32,980 bases of DNA, taken from assembly GCA_020073015.1 (NCBI GenBank), contig JAIQFZ010000036.1:1-32980 (forward strand). Direction: 5' to 3'. Below are positions 8,618-16,562 of this stretch, one piece after another. The stretch is from Terriglobia bacterium (GTDB lineage Bacteria > Acidobacteriota > Terriglobia > Terriglobales > Acidobacteriaceae). The notes below the pieces were generated by a model. It was not told the origin of the DNA. It was given only the letters and a program-made list of their open reading frames with translations, and searched no databases. How positions within the stretch are numbered: the first letter of the stretch is position 1; each line of letters begins with the position of its first letter. Position numbers and translations under genes: made by a program.

Positions 8618-8914
8618 TTACTTAAACCCCAGGTGGTCATGCAGCGCGATCATCGCGCTGACCGCGAACGCAATGGCCGCCGTCACGATTCGGTCATAAA
8701 CGTTCCTTTTAGTGTCGCTTTTTTCAAGAGCTCCAACTTTTTCTTCCAGTATCCTCAACCGTCCTGGCTGGCCATTGCCGACAATCATGTCGACCTTAGC
8801 TTCCACCATCCCCAGTTTTTCCAGCACTTCAAGTTGAAAGTCGCCGCTCATCTGGAATACCACCGGTGAATGAGTCCCTTCCCCAAATCCAGTTTCTTCA
8901 TCACTGCGCTTCAT
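8618..8914 (-). CDS. Coiled-coil protein with C-terminal membrane anchor (holin/XhlA-like shape)
   Basis: A 98-aa protein. The first 25 residues are polar. Residues about 28-68 form a heptad-like helix (VLEKLGMVEAKVDMIVG and LRILEEKVGALEKSD), followed by one membrane segment, IVTAAIAFAVSAMIALH, near the C-terminus. This layout matches haemolysin XhlA-like proteins, which sit next to lysis genes in many phages, but sequence identity cannot be claimed. The start overlaps the stop of the upstream tail gene by 4 nt (ATGA), so the two are translationally coupled. It may be a holin, an anti-holin, or a tail-associated membrane protein. Confidence 0.6.
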   Translation of the reverse strand: MKRSDEETGFGEGTHSPVVFQMSGDFQLEVLEKLGMVEAKVDMIVGNGQPGRLRILEEKVGALEKSDTKRNVYDRIVTAAIAFAVSAMIALHDHLGFK

Positions 8915-11256
8915 AATGGATAGTCAACATGCAGTCCTGCCGAATACCGCGAATACTTCGGCGGGGAACTGTTGTCATATCTCCGTAAGAAATAGTCTTG
9001 CACCCTGCCAAAACGTGGCAGCGTGAAACTGCTGCTCGTAAACCGGCCCGCCAGGTTGCGATCGTTGTCCGGTCCCCAGCCGGCATCCGAGCTCCGCACT
9101 TCGATGCCTTCGCCCGCTCCCGGAGTGAACCCCGTATCCACCGTCACCGTGGTCGAACTCACATTCGTGACGGCGGCCAAGGTCAGATCCGCCAGAAACA
9201 TGCCGACCGCGCTGATCTCCGTCGCAGCCATCGCGGTTGCCTGCGTCGCAGTCGCGGTCTGGAATGCAAAATCCAACGACGGATCTGCGGCGTCCACAAA
9301 CTGCAGCGTGTAGCGGCAATTCTCCCCCGCGACGTCCATGATCTCCACGTCCACATCCCGCACGATCGCGGCAAAGGACGACGCCCGGGACGGAACCTCA
9401 ACCGCTAACCCGTCCCCCGGAAAAATGTCTACCGCACCGCCGGGCAGGAATGGGCTCCACGTCCGATACTGCCCCGCCCATCCCAGCCCGGCATCATCCA
9501 GCAGCGCCAGAGCTGCTGTCTCGCAATCCGTCGAAGTGCGTGGAAGGGGCATTGCGATCTGCCGCACAGCTCCGCGCACTCCGTCGTCGCCGCCGCGCTG
9601 CAGAGCTGCAATACCCGCCGAGTTCATTACCCGTGCTCTAGCGTGATTGCGGCCGCGATAACTCACTTCAATCATTTCGTTCGCGGCCGGGATGTATTGC
9701 GGATAAAACTGCAGCGACGGTTCCTCAGAAACATGGCACTCCGCTCCTTCCCGAAGCGAACCGGTACGCCGCGTCCGCGTGCTCTGCTGCGGCAAAGTGC
9801 TGCGGACCAGCGCATCCACCGCCAGAAAGAGATAGGTGAACGTTACCGAACATTGCATGCGAGCAGCATTGACCAGTGCGTAGGTGCAGAACCCCGGAGC
9901 GTTCGCAAGGACGTTGTCATACAGCACCGTCGCCGGCGCGACCTGGGTCGCCGGATTTGCTGGGTCGATGTCATGCACTTCCAGTACAACCCGAACGCCA
10001 CTCACGATTGCATTACCGCCTCGCGACGCCCCAACCGGATGCAGTGCCGAGTGAAACACCTGCTGCGTGCGATAAACCTCGGTGGGATACAACTGCGTCG
10101 TGAACACGTAGTGATGCCCGGCTTGTGTCGTGAGGGCTGTTCCCGTGCTATTGCCGCTGATCAGAGCCCGAATACTGCAGTTCGTCCCCGACGGAGAGAT
10201 GCGGAAGCCCGCCAGACATCCTGCGATCGAAACCCCACCAGCATAGAGCCCCCCGATTACCCCGTCCGACGCCGCGCTGAACACTACGTCGCCGTGATTG
10301 AGTACCGTGGCTCCCCCCAACTCGATCTGCTCAACGAAGTCCAGGCACGTTTGCCCGTCCGTTCCCGTGCCGCCCGTAACTCGAAGCTGACCTCCGCTGA
10401 CGGCAATCGCGTGCTGTGGATCGACCGCCGTCCAGTGTGTCGGATCCAGCGTCGCATATTCCTCGTACAGGACGGTACCCGAACTCAGTGCACTGCTTGC
10501 CATCGTGCGTGTAAACGGAATCTGCGACAGGTAGAACCTGGTCGTGAACCCGTCCCCCACAAAGTAGTCCCTCACGTGGGCACTCGGTTCCAGCGGTCCC
10601 AGAATCGTCAGGTCATTGACGATCCGGTCGACGCTGCGCAGCGTAAGGTCACCCGGAGAGAAATCGGCAGCCGTCTCCGCCAGTTCGTACGTCTTTTCCC
10701 CTAAGGGAGCAAAGTACAGTTTGCCGCCATCATCGCGGTACGCACACCGCGCCGCCAGTGCGATCTCCGCCGCTGACGCGCTCCAACCCTGCGCCGGATT
10801 CACGCGATAGTATGGGATCGGATCGCCCTCCTCGACTCCGCTGTAGTCAAACCATCCGGCTAACGCAAACTCGCTCAGTTGCCGGAGCGCCTCACCCGCG
10901 CTCCGGGCCACGAAAGGGGGGTGCGGAGGTGGTGTTTTACGATCCAACACCGTTTCGTCACCCCGCGCTTCCACCTCATACCTGTAGATCGGGCCCTTCT
11001 CAGCCCAGCCCATGTACTGATACGTCGGCGCGCTCAGAACATAGCCGGTGAATACATCACTGCCGTTGCTTCGGCCCAGCATCACGCGTGCCCCCACCAC
11101 CGGCACCACGAAGTCGCCGTCTCCCGTGACCAGGCTGAATTGCAGGGTGGCCGGGCTGTTCAGCTTGCGCGTCAGATGCGGACTCTTGCCCGCGTCCAGA
11201 AATGCCGTGTAGTCCTGCGGCCCACGCCCGTCCAGGTTATCGATCGTAAGTTTCAT
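8911..11256 (-). CDS. Phage tail/baseplate hub-like protein with inserted lectin-like region
   Basis: About 781 aa from the ATG at 11256. A TTG seven codons upstream is also possible. The N-terminal ~250 residues (LTIDNLDG, GARVMLGRSNGSDVFTGYV, RYEVEARGDETVLDRK) and the C-terminal half (PLPRTSTDCETAALALLDDA, FPGDGLAVEVPS) look like a hub or tail-attachment protein of siphovirus type. Between about 255 and 480 lies a region reading like a beta-sandwich carbohydrate-binding domain (HWTAVDPQHAIAVSGGQLRV, VVLEVHDID). It follows the tail-tube-like gene, and its stop is coupled to the coiled-coil/TM gene. In most siphophages a tape-measure gene would lie between tube and hub; none is present. The hub assignment is by position and style only. 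Confidence 0.65.
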   Translation of the reverse strand: MKLTIDNLDGRGPQDYTAFLDAGKSPHLTRKLNSPATLQFSLVTGDGDFVVPVVGARVMLGRSNGSDVFTGYVLSAPTYQYMGWAEKGPIYRYEVEARGDETVLDRKTPPPHPPFVARSAGEALRQLSEFALAGWFDYSGVEEGDPIPYYRVNPAQGWSASAAEIALAARCAYRDDGGKLYFAPLGEKTYELAETAADFSPGDLTLRSVDRIVNDLTILGPLEPSAHVRDYFVGDGFTTRFYLSQIPFTRTMASSALSSGTVLYEEYATLDPTHWTAVDPQHAIAVSGGQLRVTGGTGTDGQTCLDFVEQIELGGATVLNHGDVVFSAASDGVIGGLYAGGVSIAGCLAGFRISPSGTNCSIRALISGNSTGTALTTQAGHHYVFTTQLYPTEVYRTQQVFHSALHPVGASRGGNAIVSGVRVVLEVHDIDPANPATQVAPATVLYDNVLANAPGFCTYALVNAARMQCSVTFTYLFLAVDALVRSTLPQQSTRTRRTGSLREGAECHVSEEPSLQFYPQYIPAANEMIEVSYRGRNHARARVMNSAGIAALQRGGDDGVRGAVRQIAMPLPRTSTDCETAALALLDDAGLGWAGQYRTWSPFLPGGAVDIFPGDGLAVEVPSRASSFAAIVRDVDVEIMDVAGENCRYTLQFVDAADPSLDFAFQTATATQATAMAATEISAVGMFLADLTLAAVTNVSSTTVTVDTGFTPGAGEGIEVRSSDAGWGPDNDRNLAGRFTSSSFTLPRFGRVQDYFLRRYDNSSPPKYSRYSAGLHVDYPL

Positions 11257-11341
11257 GGTTTTCAGATAGCTCCGCAAGCTGGTACCCAGGGCGGCGCAAC
11301 GGTTTCATTGTCGATTTTCCGCAGCGTGCCCCCAGTGAGAA

Positions 11342-12319
11342 TCAGTAAACGGGCGAGTTACTCGCCGGGAAGTAACTCCTGTAACACAACACTACAGCAC
11401 CATCATTCCCATCGACCGTCGGCAATGCCGTAAACGACGCCCGCAATGCCACCAGACTGATCGGCTTCTGAATCTCGACCAAACTCTCCCGTTCCCAAGC
11501 CGGCTTCGTCGTACATGGGCTCAGGCTGGGATAGAAAAGACAGATACGCCCACCCGATTCCTCTTCCATCACAAACAACCCCGACCACTGCTGTAGGAAC
11601 GCGCCGCCTTCGCGATCCACGAATGCGATGACCTTCTGCACCGACGCGGCAGCCGCCGGCGTCCCACCCGGCAAGGCCTGCGCCAGCAGCAACGAGGTCG
11701 CCGTCTTCTGCGCAACTCGCCCGACATTGAATGTGACCCGCCGCACGTAGTTCGCGTCCTGCCGCACATCTCCAGGATTCTTCACGTACGCCGCCGCAAT
11801 CCCAGAACCCACAAACCCGACCTGCTGCGCATAATCGACATCGCAGGCCACCAGGTCGCCCGTCTGAAACCCGTTAATCGCGCCGGCTCCGACCACCAAT
11901 TCCGCCCCGGTCGAGCCTGCCAGTAAAGGCACTGCGGTTACTGGAATTCCCCCCGATCCTGCGCGCGATCCGCTCGCATCCGTCGCCAGCACATTCATAT
12001 GCTCTGCACCACCCGCCAGCGCCATCTGTAACTTGCCCCAGTCGCGAAATTCAAAGTCGATTCTCGCTCCCAACCCGTGCCGCGCCTGTACCGATATCGC
12101 CCCGGCTAGTCCGCCCGTCAGAGGCTCGATCTGCGTCGCGCTCGTGCGCTGAAAGTTTTCGATCCAACCCAGATCGATCCACGGCCCCGGCGGCGAATCC
12201 ACCTGGAACCCGTAGTCCTTCGACGGATCAAAGATCGCGGTTGCTCCATTCACACGATCCACCGGAGCAAAGTAGGCGCGCGTCTGCCGCGACACTGGCC
12301 GTAGTCCCGTACGGGTCAT
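11342..12319 (-). CDS. Putative major tail (tube) protein
   Basis: A 325-aa protein whose ATG overlaps the previous gene's stop by 4 nt (ATGA). It is beta-rich, with Gly/Ala/Val-rich repeats, and includes DLGWIENFQRTSATQIEPL and FEFRDWGKLQMALAGGAEHM, a style typical of tail-tube or major tail proteins. It sits after the connector, head-closure and tail-completion genes, exactly where a tail-tube gene is expected. It is longer than many tube proteins (about 150-250 aa), so an additional surface domain may be present in the middle. The family assignment is an inference from order and style. Confidence 0.65.
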   Translation of the reverse strand: MTRTGLRPVSRQTRAYFAPVDRVNGATAIFDPSKDYGFQVDSPPGPWIDLGWIENFQRTSATQIEPLTGGLAGAISVQARHGLGARIDFEFRDWGKLQMALAGGAEHMNVLATDASGSRAGSGGIPVTAVPLLAGSTGAELVVGAGAINGFQTGDLVACDVDYAQQVGFVGSGIAAAYVKNPGDVRQDANYVRRVTFNVGRVAQKTATSLLLAQALPGGTPAAAASVQKVIAFVDREGGAFLQQWSGLFVMEEESGGRICLFYPSLSPCTTKPAWERESLVEIQKPISLVALRASFTALPTVDGNDGAVVLCYRSYFPASNSPVY

Positions 12320-12828
12320 GCTCCAACCTCCGGCAGAAAGAAATAAACCTTCAGCTGCGCATATCTCGTGAGCCGCGCCGGGCTCGCGCGCCGTTCCTTC
12401 GTGAGCGCTTCTCCCGGAGTCTTCGCCAGGTCCGGCATCGTCCAGAAGATGCTGGAGCCCAAACCCGCGCTCGGAGACTGACTGTAATCCCGCAAGCCGG
12501 TATAAGGTGGATTGCAGATTCTCAGCAGTTCTTCATCCATCTGCGCCAGCGCGCGTCCCCGGTCCACACCCGCGCCGACACTCCCTTCGCTCGCATACCA
12601 GATCTGGCAATCCAGCCCAAGAATTGGCCGCGTACTCTCCGCGATCTGCGCTTCTCCCCAATCCACGTAAAACGCTCCCACCTGAGCTTCCGCAAACTGC
12701 GGCTCCATGTTTTCGCGAACCACGATCGCCGGCAGTGCCACCCCGTCCACCACCATGGTTCGCGCCGGATTCAGCGCCGCCAGCCTGTCCCGCAGCGCCA
12801 TGTAGAAACTGTCCTTTGCCGCCTGCAT
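12316..12828 (-). CDS. Putative tail-completion / neck protein
   Basis: A 170-aa protein starting at MQAAKDSFYMALRDRLAALN, with AGGAG 5 nt before the ATG. The frame stays open upstream through a dispersed repeat (12879-12942), which is not coding. Its length and position between the head-closure-like gene and the tail-tube-like gene fit the neck or tail-terminator proteins of tailed phages. No decisive motif is visible. Its stop is coupled to the next gene by ATGA. Confidence 0.6.
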   Translation of the reverse strand: MQAAKDSFYMALRDRLAALNPARTMVVDGVALPAIVVRENMEPQFAEAQVGAFYVDWGEAQIAESTRPILGLDCQIWYASEGSVGAGVDRGRALAQMDEELLRICNPPYTGLRDYSQSPSAGLGSSIFWTMPDLAKTPGEALTKERRASPARLTRYAQLKVYFFLPEVGA

Positions 12829-12878
12829 GTTTCTCCTATTAATTCCCGACCCGTGGACTCTCCCGAATTTCCGCCCAT

Positions 12879-12942
12879 TGTCATCCTGAGCGGAGCAGAG
12901 CAATTCGCGAAGTGAATCGCTCTGCGGAGTCGAAGGACCCCC
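12879..12942 (+). repeat. Dispersed palindromic repeat, long form (TGTCATCCTGAGCG family)
   Basis: TGTCATCCTGAGCG opens the unit and GGAGTCGAAGGACCCC closes it. Between them is an inner palindrome GCAGAGC...GCTCTGC around a CGCGAAG centre. It lies in the 207-nt gap between the head-closure and tail-completion genes. Confidence 0.85.
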
Positions 12943-12988
12943 TGCCTCACCCCGAAACGTGAAGTGAATCACTGATGCAGATAGTCAA

Positions 12989-13030
12989 GAGCTGACCGCT
13001 GATGGCTGACAGCTGACGACTGACAGCTGA
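12989..13030 (+). repeat. GCTGAnnGCTGA short tandem repeat
   Basis: A run of degenerate 7-10 nt units (GCTGACCGCTGATGGCTGAC, then further CTGACGACTGACAGCTGA). It lies just beyond the stop of the head-closure gene region. Similar tracts occur at 62-85, 303-336, 19697-19720 and 20123-20148. Confidence 0.6.
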
Positions 13031-13035
13031 ACGCC

Positions 13036-13446
13036 CTACGCCACCGCCAGCACCCGATACAGGTACGCCACTCCCGCAAATCGTTCCACCACATATCCCT
13101 CGATGTGGAACATCTCTCCCTGATACACCACACCCAGAGCCGTTTCGAATAACACTTCCGCGGAGGCGACGTTCCGTTGGCTCACCTGCTCTGCCATGGC
13201 ACTCCGCCCCGCCACCAGTTCGATCCTTCGCCGCGGACCGTTATTCTCCGTCGTCAACTCGCGCACGAGCACCGGCGAGATCAACGCCTGCTCGACGCCC
13301 GGGTCCACCAGTCCCAGTTCTGCTACGCGATCCGCCGGCAATCCCGCTGCCGCAAACAACAGGGCTACCTCCGCCCCGCCCAAGGTCCGCAGCATGGCGT
13401 CTGCTGCCCGGATCGCCACCATCCCCGAAATCCCCGTCATGGTCAT
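13036..13446 (-). CDS. Putative head-closure protein
   Basis: A 136-aa protein. The ATG overlaps the stop of the connector gene by 4 nt (ATGA). It holds an Ala/Leu-rich N-terminal half and a C-terminal beta region (EVLFETALGVVYQGEMFHIE), ending YLYRVLAVA. Size and order match head-closure / adaptor proteins that follow the gp6-like connector. No diagnostic motif is visible, so the call relies on position. Confidence 0.6.
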   Translation of the reverse strand: MTMTGISGMVAIRAADAMLRTLGGAEVALLFAAAGLPADRVAELGLVDPGVEQALISPVLVRELTTENNGPRRRIELVAGRSAMAEQVSQRNVASAEVLFETALGVVYQGEMFHIEGYVVERFAGVAYLYRVLAVA

Positions 13447-14069
13447 CCCACCTTCTGCGCAACATAGGGCACCAGCAGCGCGCGCACCGTACTATCCAGC
13501 AGCGCATCCGAGAAGTACATCAGATGCATTCGGTCAAGCATGCCTTGCTTCACGTTCAGGGCCGGAGTGGCCTGCGCATTCTTCACTAACTGCGCACAGG
13601 CCACCTTCACCGTGTCCGGTATCGGATCCAGTCCCGCCGTGTAGACAATTTCAACTTCGCTGAATCCCCAGCCCAGCACATTGACCGGCAGCCTGATTTC
13701 GCCAGTCTCCAGGCAAGCATCGAGATCCGCCGCACCCAAGTCGGTCCACGACCCAGGCAACCCAAACACCGCTGCGGCTTCCCAAGCCATCTCTTCGTGG
13801 AGCCACTCGCCGCGACGTGGCATGGAGTAACGCGCCCGCGCCGACACAATGGGCGACGTCGCGGGTGCGACCGCAACCAGAGGCAGGTACGTCGTCCGGA
13901 TCGCGCCTTGTCCGGTCTCGATCCGCATCCGCTCCGTGTACTGAACAATCGCCAGCGTTGCCCGGCGGCAATGGGAATCCACAATCGCCGAGGCCGCAAT
14001 CACCCACGCCGCGGCGGTCGTCGCTTCCAGCCCATACTTCTCGTATTCCGATGGTTGCAGATAGTTCAT
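13443..14069 (-). CDS. Putative head-tail connector (gp6-like adaptor)
   Basis: A 208-aa protein starting at MNYLQPSEYEKYGLE, with GGGAG about 7 nt before the ATG. The frame is open for 107 more codons upstream, but those run through a repeat and antisense of the capsid gene and are rejected. N-terminal helices (TTAAAWVIAASAIVDSHCRR) and a helical C-terminus (KVACAQLVKNAQATP) suit the alpha-helical adaptor family that docks on the portal ring. It sits just after the major capsid gene, as expected. It is coupled to the following gene by ATGA. Confidence 0.65.
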   Translation of the reverse strand: MNYLQPSEYEKYGLEATTAAAWVIAASAIVDSHCRRATLAIVQYTERMRIETGQGAIRTTYLPLVAVAPATSPIVSARARYSMPRRGEWLHEEMAWEAAAVFGLPGSWTDLGAADLDACLETGEIRLPVNVLGWGFSEVEIVYTAGLDPIPDTVKVACAQLVKNAQATPALNVKQGMLDRMHLMYFSDALLDSTVRALLVPYVAQKVG

Positions 14070-14127
14070 GATCAGCTCCCAGCCTTCAGTCGTCAGATCT
14101 CGGCCCCCAGTCCTCCTGTGGACTTGA

Positions 14128-14163
14128 TCCACTGAGAACTGAGAACCGGGAACTGAGAACTCG
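14128..14163 (-). repeat. GAACTGAGAACCGGGAAC repeat next to capsid stop
   Basis: ACTGAGAACTGAGAACCGGG followed by AAC recurs at 22744-22766. Both copies lie within 15 nt downstream of a minus-strand stop codon (major capsid here, the deacetylase gene there). Confidence 0.6.
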
Positions 14164-14164
14164 T

Positions 14165-15133
14165 TTACCGGTTCACCTTCACTTCGTAGTGCGCATACGA
14201 CGCGCCCTTCACCACCACGCCGCCGAATTTCACCACGACGCTTTCCGTCGCCAGCGAACTCGGCAGTCCCAGCTTGAACACCCGCGGATTCGGATCCGTG
14301 AGCCAGTGGTACTCGATCATGTCCTCGCTCACGATGTAAGCCGGCAGCACACTCCCGGCTCCCCCCGTGCCCGTGTACCCCAGTGCCCACTCCGGAATCA
14401 GCGGCAGATCCCCCGCCTGCGTGCTCAGGGTCTTGACCCGCAGCCCGCCCGTGATTTCGGTGGTCGAGAGCACGACATTGAACTCCGCCTTCATCTCGCG
14501 GTCGATCAAGTCGAGCAGCACCGGGTTCGCGTAAATCGCCGTGGGCCGCACTTCGAACGACGAGCTCGCCACCATCTGCGCGATCGTGCTTTTCAGCCCA
14601 TCCACGATGCTCGCGCCGGCTGCAATTGTGGTCGTGTTGCCTCCCGCATCGATCTGTCCGATAGCGCCGAAGTATTGCGCCGTCGTCGGAGCACTGAGCG
14701 ATGTGTCATTGCCGTTCCACAGCGCCACATCGTGCGTGCGCAGCAGCCCTTCCACCGCATCGGCCAGATCTTTGGCCTGCAGGTAGGCGAACTGGCTCTG
14801 CTGCGTCCCGACCTCCAGGTCAAATAGGTTGTAGTTGATCTGCGACACCAGAGCTTTCAGCGGGACGCTGCGCTCCACCCGAGTCGGCGATTGCGTCGTC
14901 GGCTGAATGTTGCGCGGGTCCACGAACGCCTGGGCCGCCGTCGGCGATGCAATCGCGGTCTCTTCGAAAAACCGCGACGGATGCCCGGTCGCAGGTACCT
15001 GCTTGATCCGTTGTCCGAACACCCCGCGCCGCCGCACGATGTCCGTGATCTCTGTCTGATACCGGTCAACCTCGACCGCACCCGGCCCCAGAAAGTCCGC
15101 GGCCGCATGCAAATCCAGAAAATTCGCTTTCAT
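14165..15133 (-). CDS. Phage major capsid protein
   Basis: A 322-aa protein, ATG at 15133 with GAGGAG 6 nt upstream. It builds the icosahedral shell. Sequence style is HK97-fold: an N-terminal arm (YQTEITDIVRRRGVFGQRI), a long loop region, a helix with the DLEVGTQQSQFAYLQAKDLA pattern, the RTHDVALWNGND turn, and a C-terminal domain with PTAIYANPVLLDLIDREMK and PNPRVFKLGLPSSL. Its position after protease and scaffold-like genes and before the connector confirms the role. There is no long N-terminal delta domain, which fits the presence of a separate scaffold-like gene upstream. It is separated from the scaffold gene by a hairpin terminator and a dispersed repeat, so it may have its own promoter. 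Confidence 0.85.
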   Translation of the reverse strand: MKANFLDLHAAADFLGPGAVEVDRYQTEITDIVRRRGVFGQRIKQVPATGHPSRFFEETAIASPTAAQAFVDPRNIQPTTQSPTRVERSVPLKALVSQINYNLFDLEVGTQQSQFAYLQAKDLADAVEGLLRTHDVALWNGNDTSLSAPTTAQYFGAIGQIDAGGNTTTIAAGASIVDGLKSTIAQMVASSSFEVRPTAIYANPVLLDLIDREMKAEFNVVLSTTEITGGLRVKTLSTQAGDLPLIPEWALGYTGTGGAGSVLPAYIVSEDMIEYHWLTDPNPRVFKLGLPSSLATESVVVKFGGVVVKGASYAHYEVKVNR

Positions 15134-15188
15134 GTCTTCTCCTCAATTGAGTTGTTATTGCCCGTTCTGTTCCTGACCCATTTCCGCT

Positions 15189-15215
15189 TGTCATCCTGAG
15201 CGAAGCGAAGGACCT
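15189..15215 (+). repeat. Dispersed palindromic repeat, short form
   Basis: TGTCATCCTGAGCG joins directly to AAGCGAAGGACCT, the 27-nt short version of the family, upstream of the major capsid gene. Confidence 0.8.
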
Positions 15216-15291
15216 CGTGTTCCCTTGCTCTGCGAGCGCAGCCGGGTGCGGACACTCATCGCGCACTCTGCGATGAGTGGGTTCCATTCAC

Positions 15292-15321
15292 CCAAAGAAA
15301 AAAGGCGCGATCTCTCGCGCC
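15292..15321 (-). terminator. Intrinsic terminator after the scaffold-like gene
   Basis: On the minus strand GGGCGCGAGAGATCGCGCC is followed by TTTTTTC. It lies 26 nt past the stop of the scaffold-like gene and before the capsid gene. Confidence 0.75.
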
Positions 15322-15346
15322 CACTGTGCGCCCTACTCGCGACTCG

Positions 15347-15778
15347 CTACTCGATCATCCCCGCCCGCGCCAGTTCCGCTTTCACGGCGATACGCTGCTC
15401 CACGCTCAACGCTGCCAGCGTCTTGTCGAGCACCGCTGCATCCAACCGCTGCCCGTCAACCTCGTTCTTCCCCAGCAGCGCCGACACCACCGGAGAGAGC
15501 GTCTTCCGAGCCATCCGTGCCGTCTGCGCTTTCAGGTCGGCAGTCGATTTTTCCAGCTCCGCCAGCCGCCGCTGCAAATCACCGCCCGCTTCTTCCGCCT
15601 GGCGTTCCTCCGCAACTTGAGCAACGTTCTCCTCGACCGCCGCCACGATCCGATCCACTTTCGCGTTCAACGTTTCCTGTTGTGCGTCCAGCTTCCCCAG
15701 CACGCGATCCAGCGTCTCCGTCGCCGTCGCCAGCCGCTCAGCCGCCGCCATCATCTGCTGCACCAACTCCTCGTTCAT
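15347..15778 (-). CDS. Coiled-coil scaffold-like protein
   Basis: A 143-aa protein starting at the ATG of MNEELVQQMMAAAERL, with GGAGAGG 9 nt before it. A GTG three codons upstream is less likely. Residues about 5-95 are a continuous heptad-rich helix (ATETLDRVLGKLDAQQETLN and DLQRRLAELEKSTADL). The C-terminus is a small Ala/Leu-rich helical domain. Location between prohead protease and major capsid, acidic helical composition and size all fit a capsid scaffolding protein that the protease would remove. No family motif can be named. A terminator follows it. Confidence 0.7.
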   Translation of the reverse strand: MNEELVQQMMAAAERLATATETLDRVLGKLDAQQETLNAKVDRIVAAVEENVAQVAEERQAEEAGGDLQRRLAELEKSTADLKAQTARMARKTLSPVVSALLGKNEVDGQRLDAAVLDKTLAALSVEQRIAVKAELARAGMIE

Positions 15779-15817
15779 TCTCTTCACCTCTCCAAGTCTG
15801 CAAGATACTTACATCGA

Positions 15818-15880
15818 GTCATCCTGAGCGGAGTAGATTGCATCACGAAGCGATGCAATCTGCGGAGTCGAAGGACCCCT
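15818..15880 (+). repeat. Dispersed palindromic repeat, long form
   Basis: GTCATCCTGAGCG opens and GGAGTCGAAGGACCCCT closes. The inner palindrome is AGATTGCATC...GATGCAATCT, different in sequence from the 12879 and 20975 copies but equally self-complementary. It lies between protease and scaffold genes. Confidence 0.85.
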
Positions 15881-15886
15881 ACCCAC

Positions 15887-16435
15887 TCACGACTGTTCCA
15901 GCTCAATCCAAGTCGAGCGATACGCCGCCTTCTCCCGCAACAAGATCGCCGCTCCCGTAAACGTCACCTTATTCAGCACCCACACGGTCGCGTGAATGTC
16001 CTGAATCTGCGCATCGGCAATCTCGTAAGACATCCCCAGGCCCTGTGTGGGTGCCCCATCCTTGCGCGTTCTTTGCGCAAGGGTGGGTGTTTTTCTTTCA
16101 ATCTCCGCCACAATCTCCGGAAAATCCCGCGCATACAGAAACCCGCTCACCTCGATCCCCCGCCCCACAATCTCCGCCCGAGTGATCACCCCAATCTTCC
16201 GCCGCACATCGTGACGGTCGAGCGCTGGAGCATAGTCCAGCGCCATCCCCAGCAGCGACGGAATCGCCGCCTCCGCCGCACGCCGCGTCAGCAACACCCG
16301 ATGCCCCCGAGCTCCAGCCGGAGGCTTGTCCGACGCCACATCGACGATCGTCAATATCCCCTTGAACCCCACCCGGTTCGGATGCCCCAACACCGCCGGC
16401 ATCTCAATCGCCATCGACTCCATCGACAATCCCAT
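15887..16435 (-). CDS. Prohead (capsid maturation) protease with in-frame repeat insertion
   Basis: A 182-aa HK97-type prohead protease that trims the immature capsid. His75 in ALDRHDVRRKIGVIT and Ser136 in LGMSYEIADAQI match the family's His...Ser pattern. The C-terminal VWVLNKVTFTGAAILLREKA block is typical. The ATG at 16435 is chosen because AAGGAG lies 6 nt before it; an ATG two codons upstream is only 1 nt from the ribosome site. Residues about 115-132 (KTPTLAQRTRKDGAPTQG) are encoded by a dispersed hairpin (16055-16087) that interrupts the protein between EIERK and LGMSYE without shifting the frame, just before the catalytic Ser. It sits between portal and scaffold-like genes. Confidence 0.8.
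   Translation of the reverse strand: MGLSMESMAIEMPAVLGHPNRVGFKGILTIVDVASDKPPAGARGHRVLLTRRAAEAAIPSLLGMALDYAPALDRHDVRRKIGVITRAEIVGRGIEVSGFLYARDFPEIVAEIERKTPTLAQRTRKDGAPTQGLGMSYEIADAQIQDIHATVWVLNKVTFTGAAILLREKAAYRSTWIELEQS
16047..16090. repeat. Dispersed hairpin inside the protease gene
   Basis: CCCATCCTTGCGC pairs with GCGCAAGGGTGGG across a short loop, flanked by GTGGGTG on both sides. It lies within codons about 115-132 of the protease and preserves the reading frame. I recall similar GTGGGTGCCCCATCCTTGCG units as intergenic repeats in Acidobacteriota. Confidence 0.8.
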
Positions 16436-16473
16436 TCCCATCTCCTTTTTGGCCTCGGCATACTCTCTATTTT

Positions 16474-16500
16474 TGTCATCCTGAGCGAAGCGAAGGACCT
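16474..16500 (+). repeat. Dispersed palindromic repeat, short form
   Basis: The same 27 nt as at 15189-15215, lying between the portal stop and the protease start. Confidence 0.8.
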
Positions 16501-16562
16501 CTGCAGTTCGGCGTGCGTCGGCGTCTATCCGTGCGCTCAGTGCCAAAGGGAAGCCCTCGCCC

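Noticed and set aside
13443-14390. Longer start for the connector gene (315 aa)
   Set aside because: The extra 107 codons cross a repeat and the antisense of the capsid gene; the ATG at 14069 has a good ribosome site.
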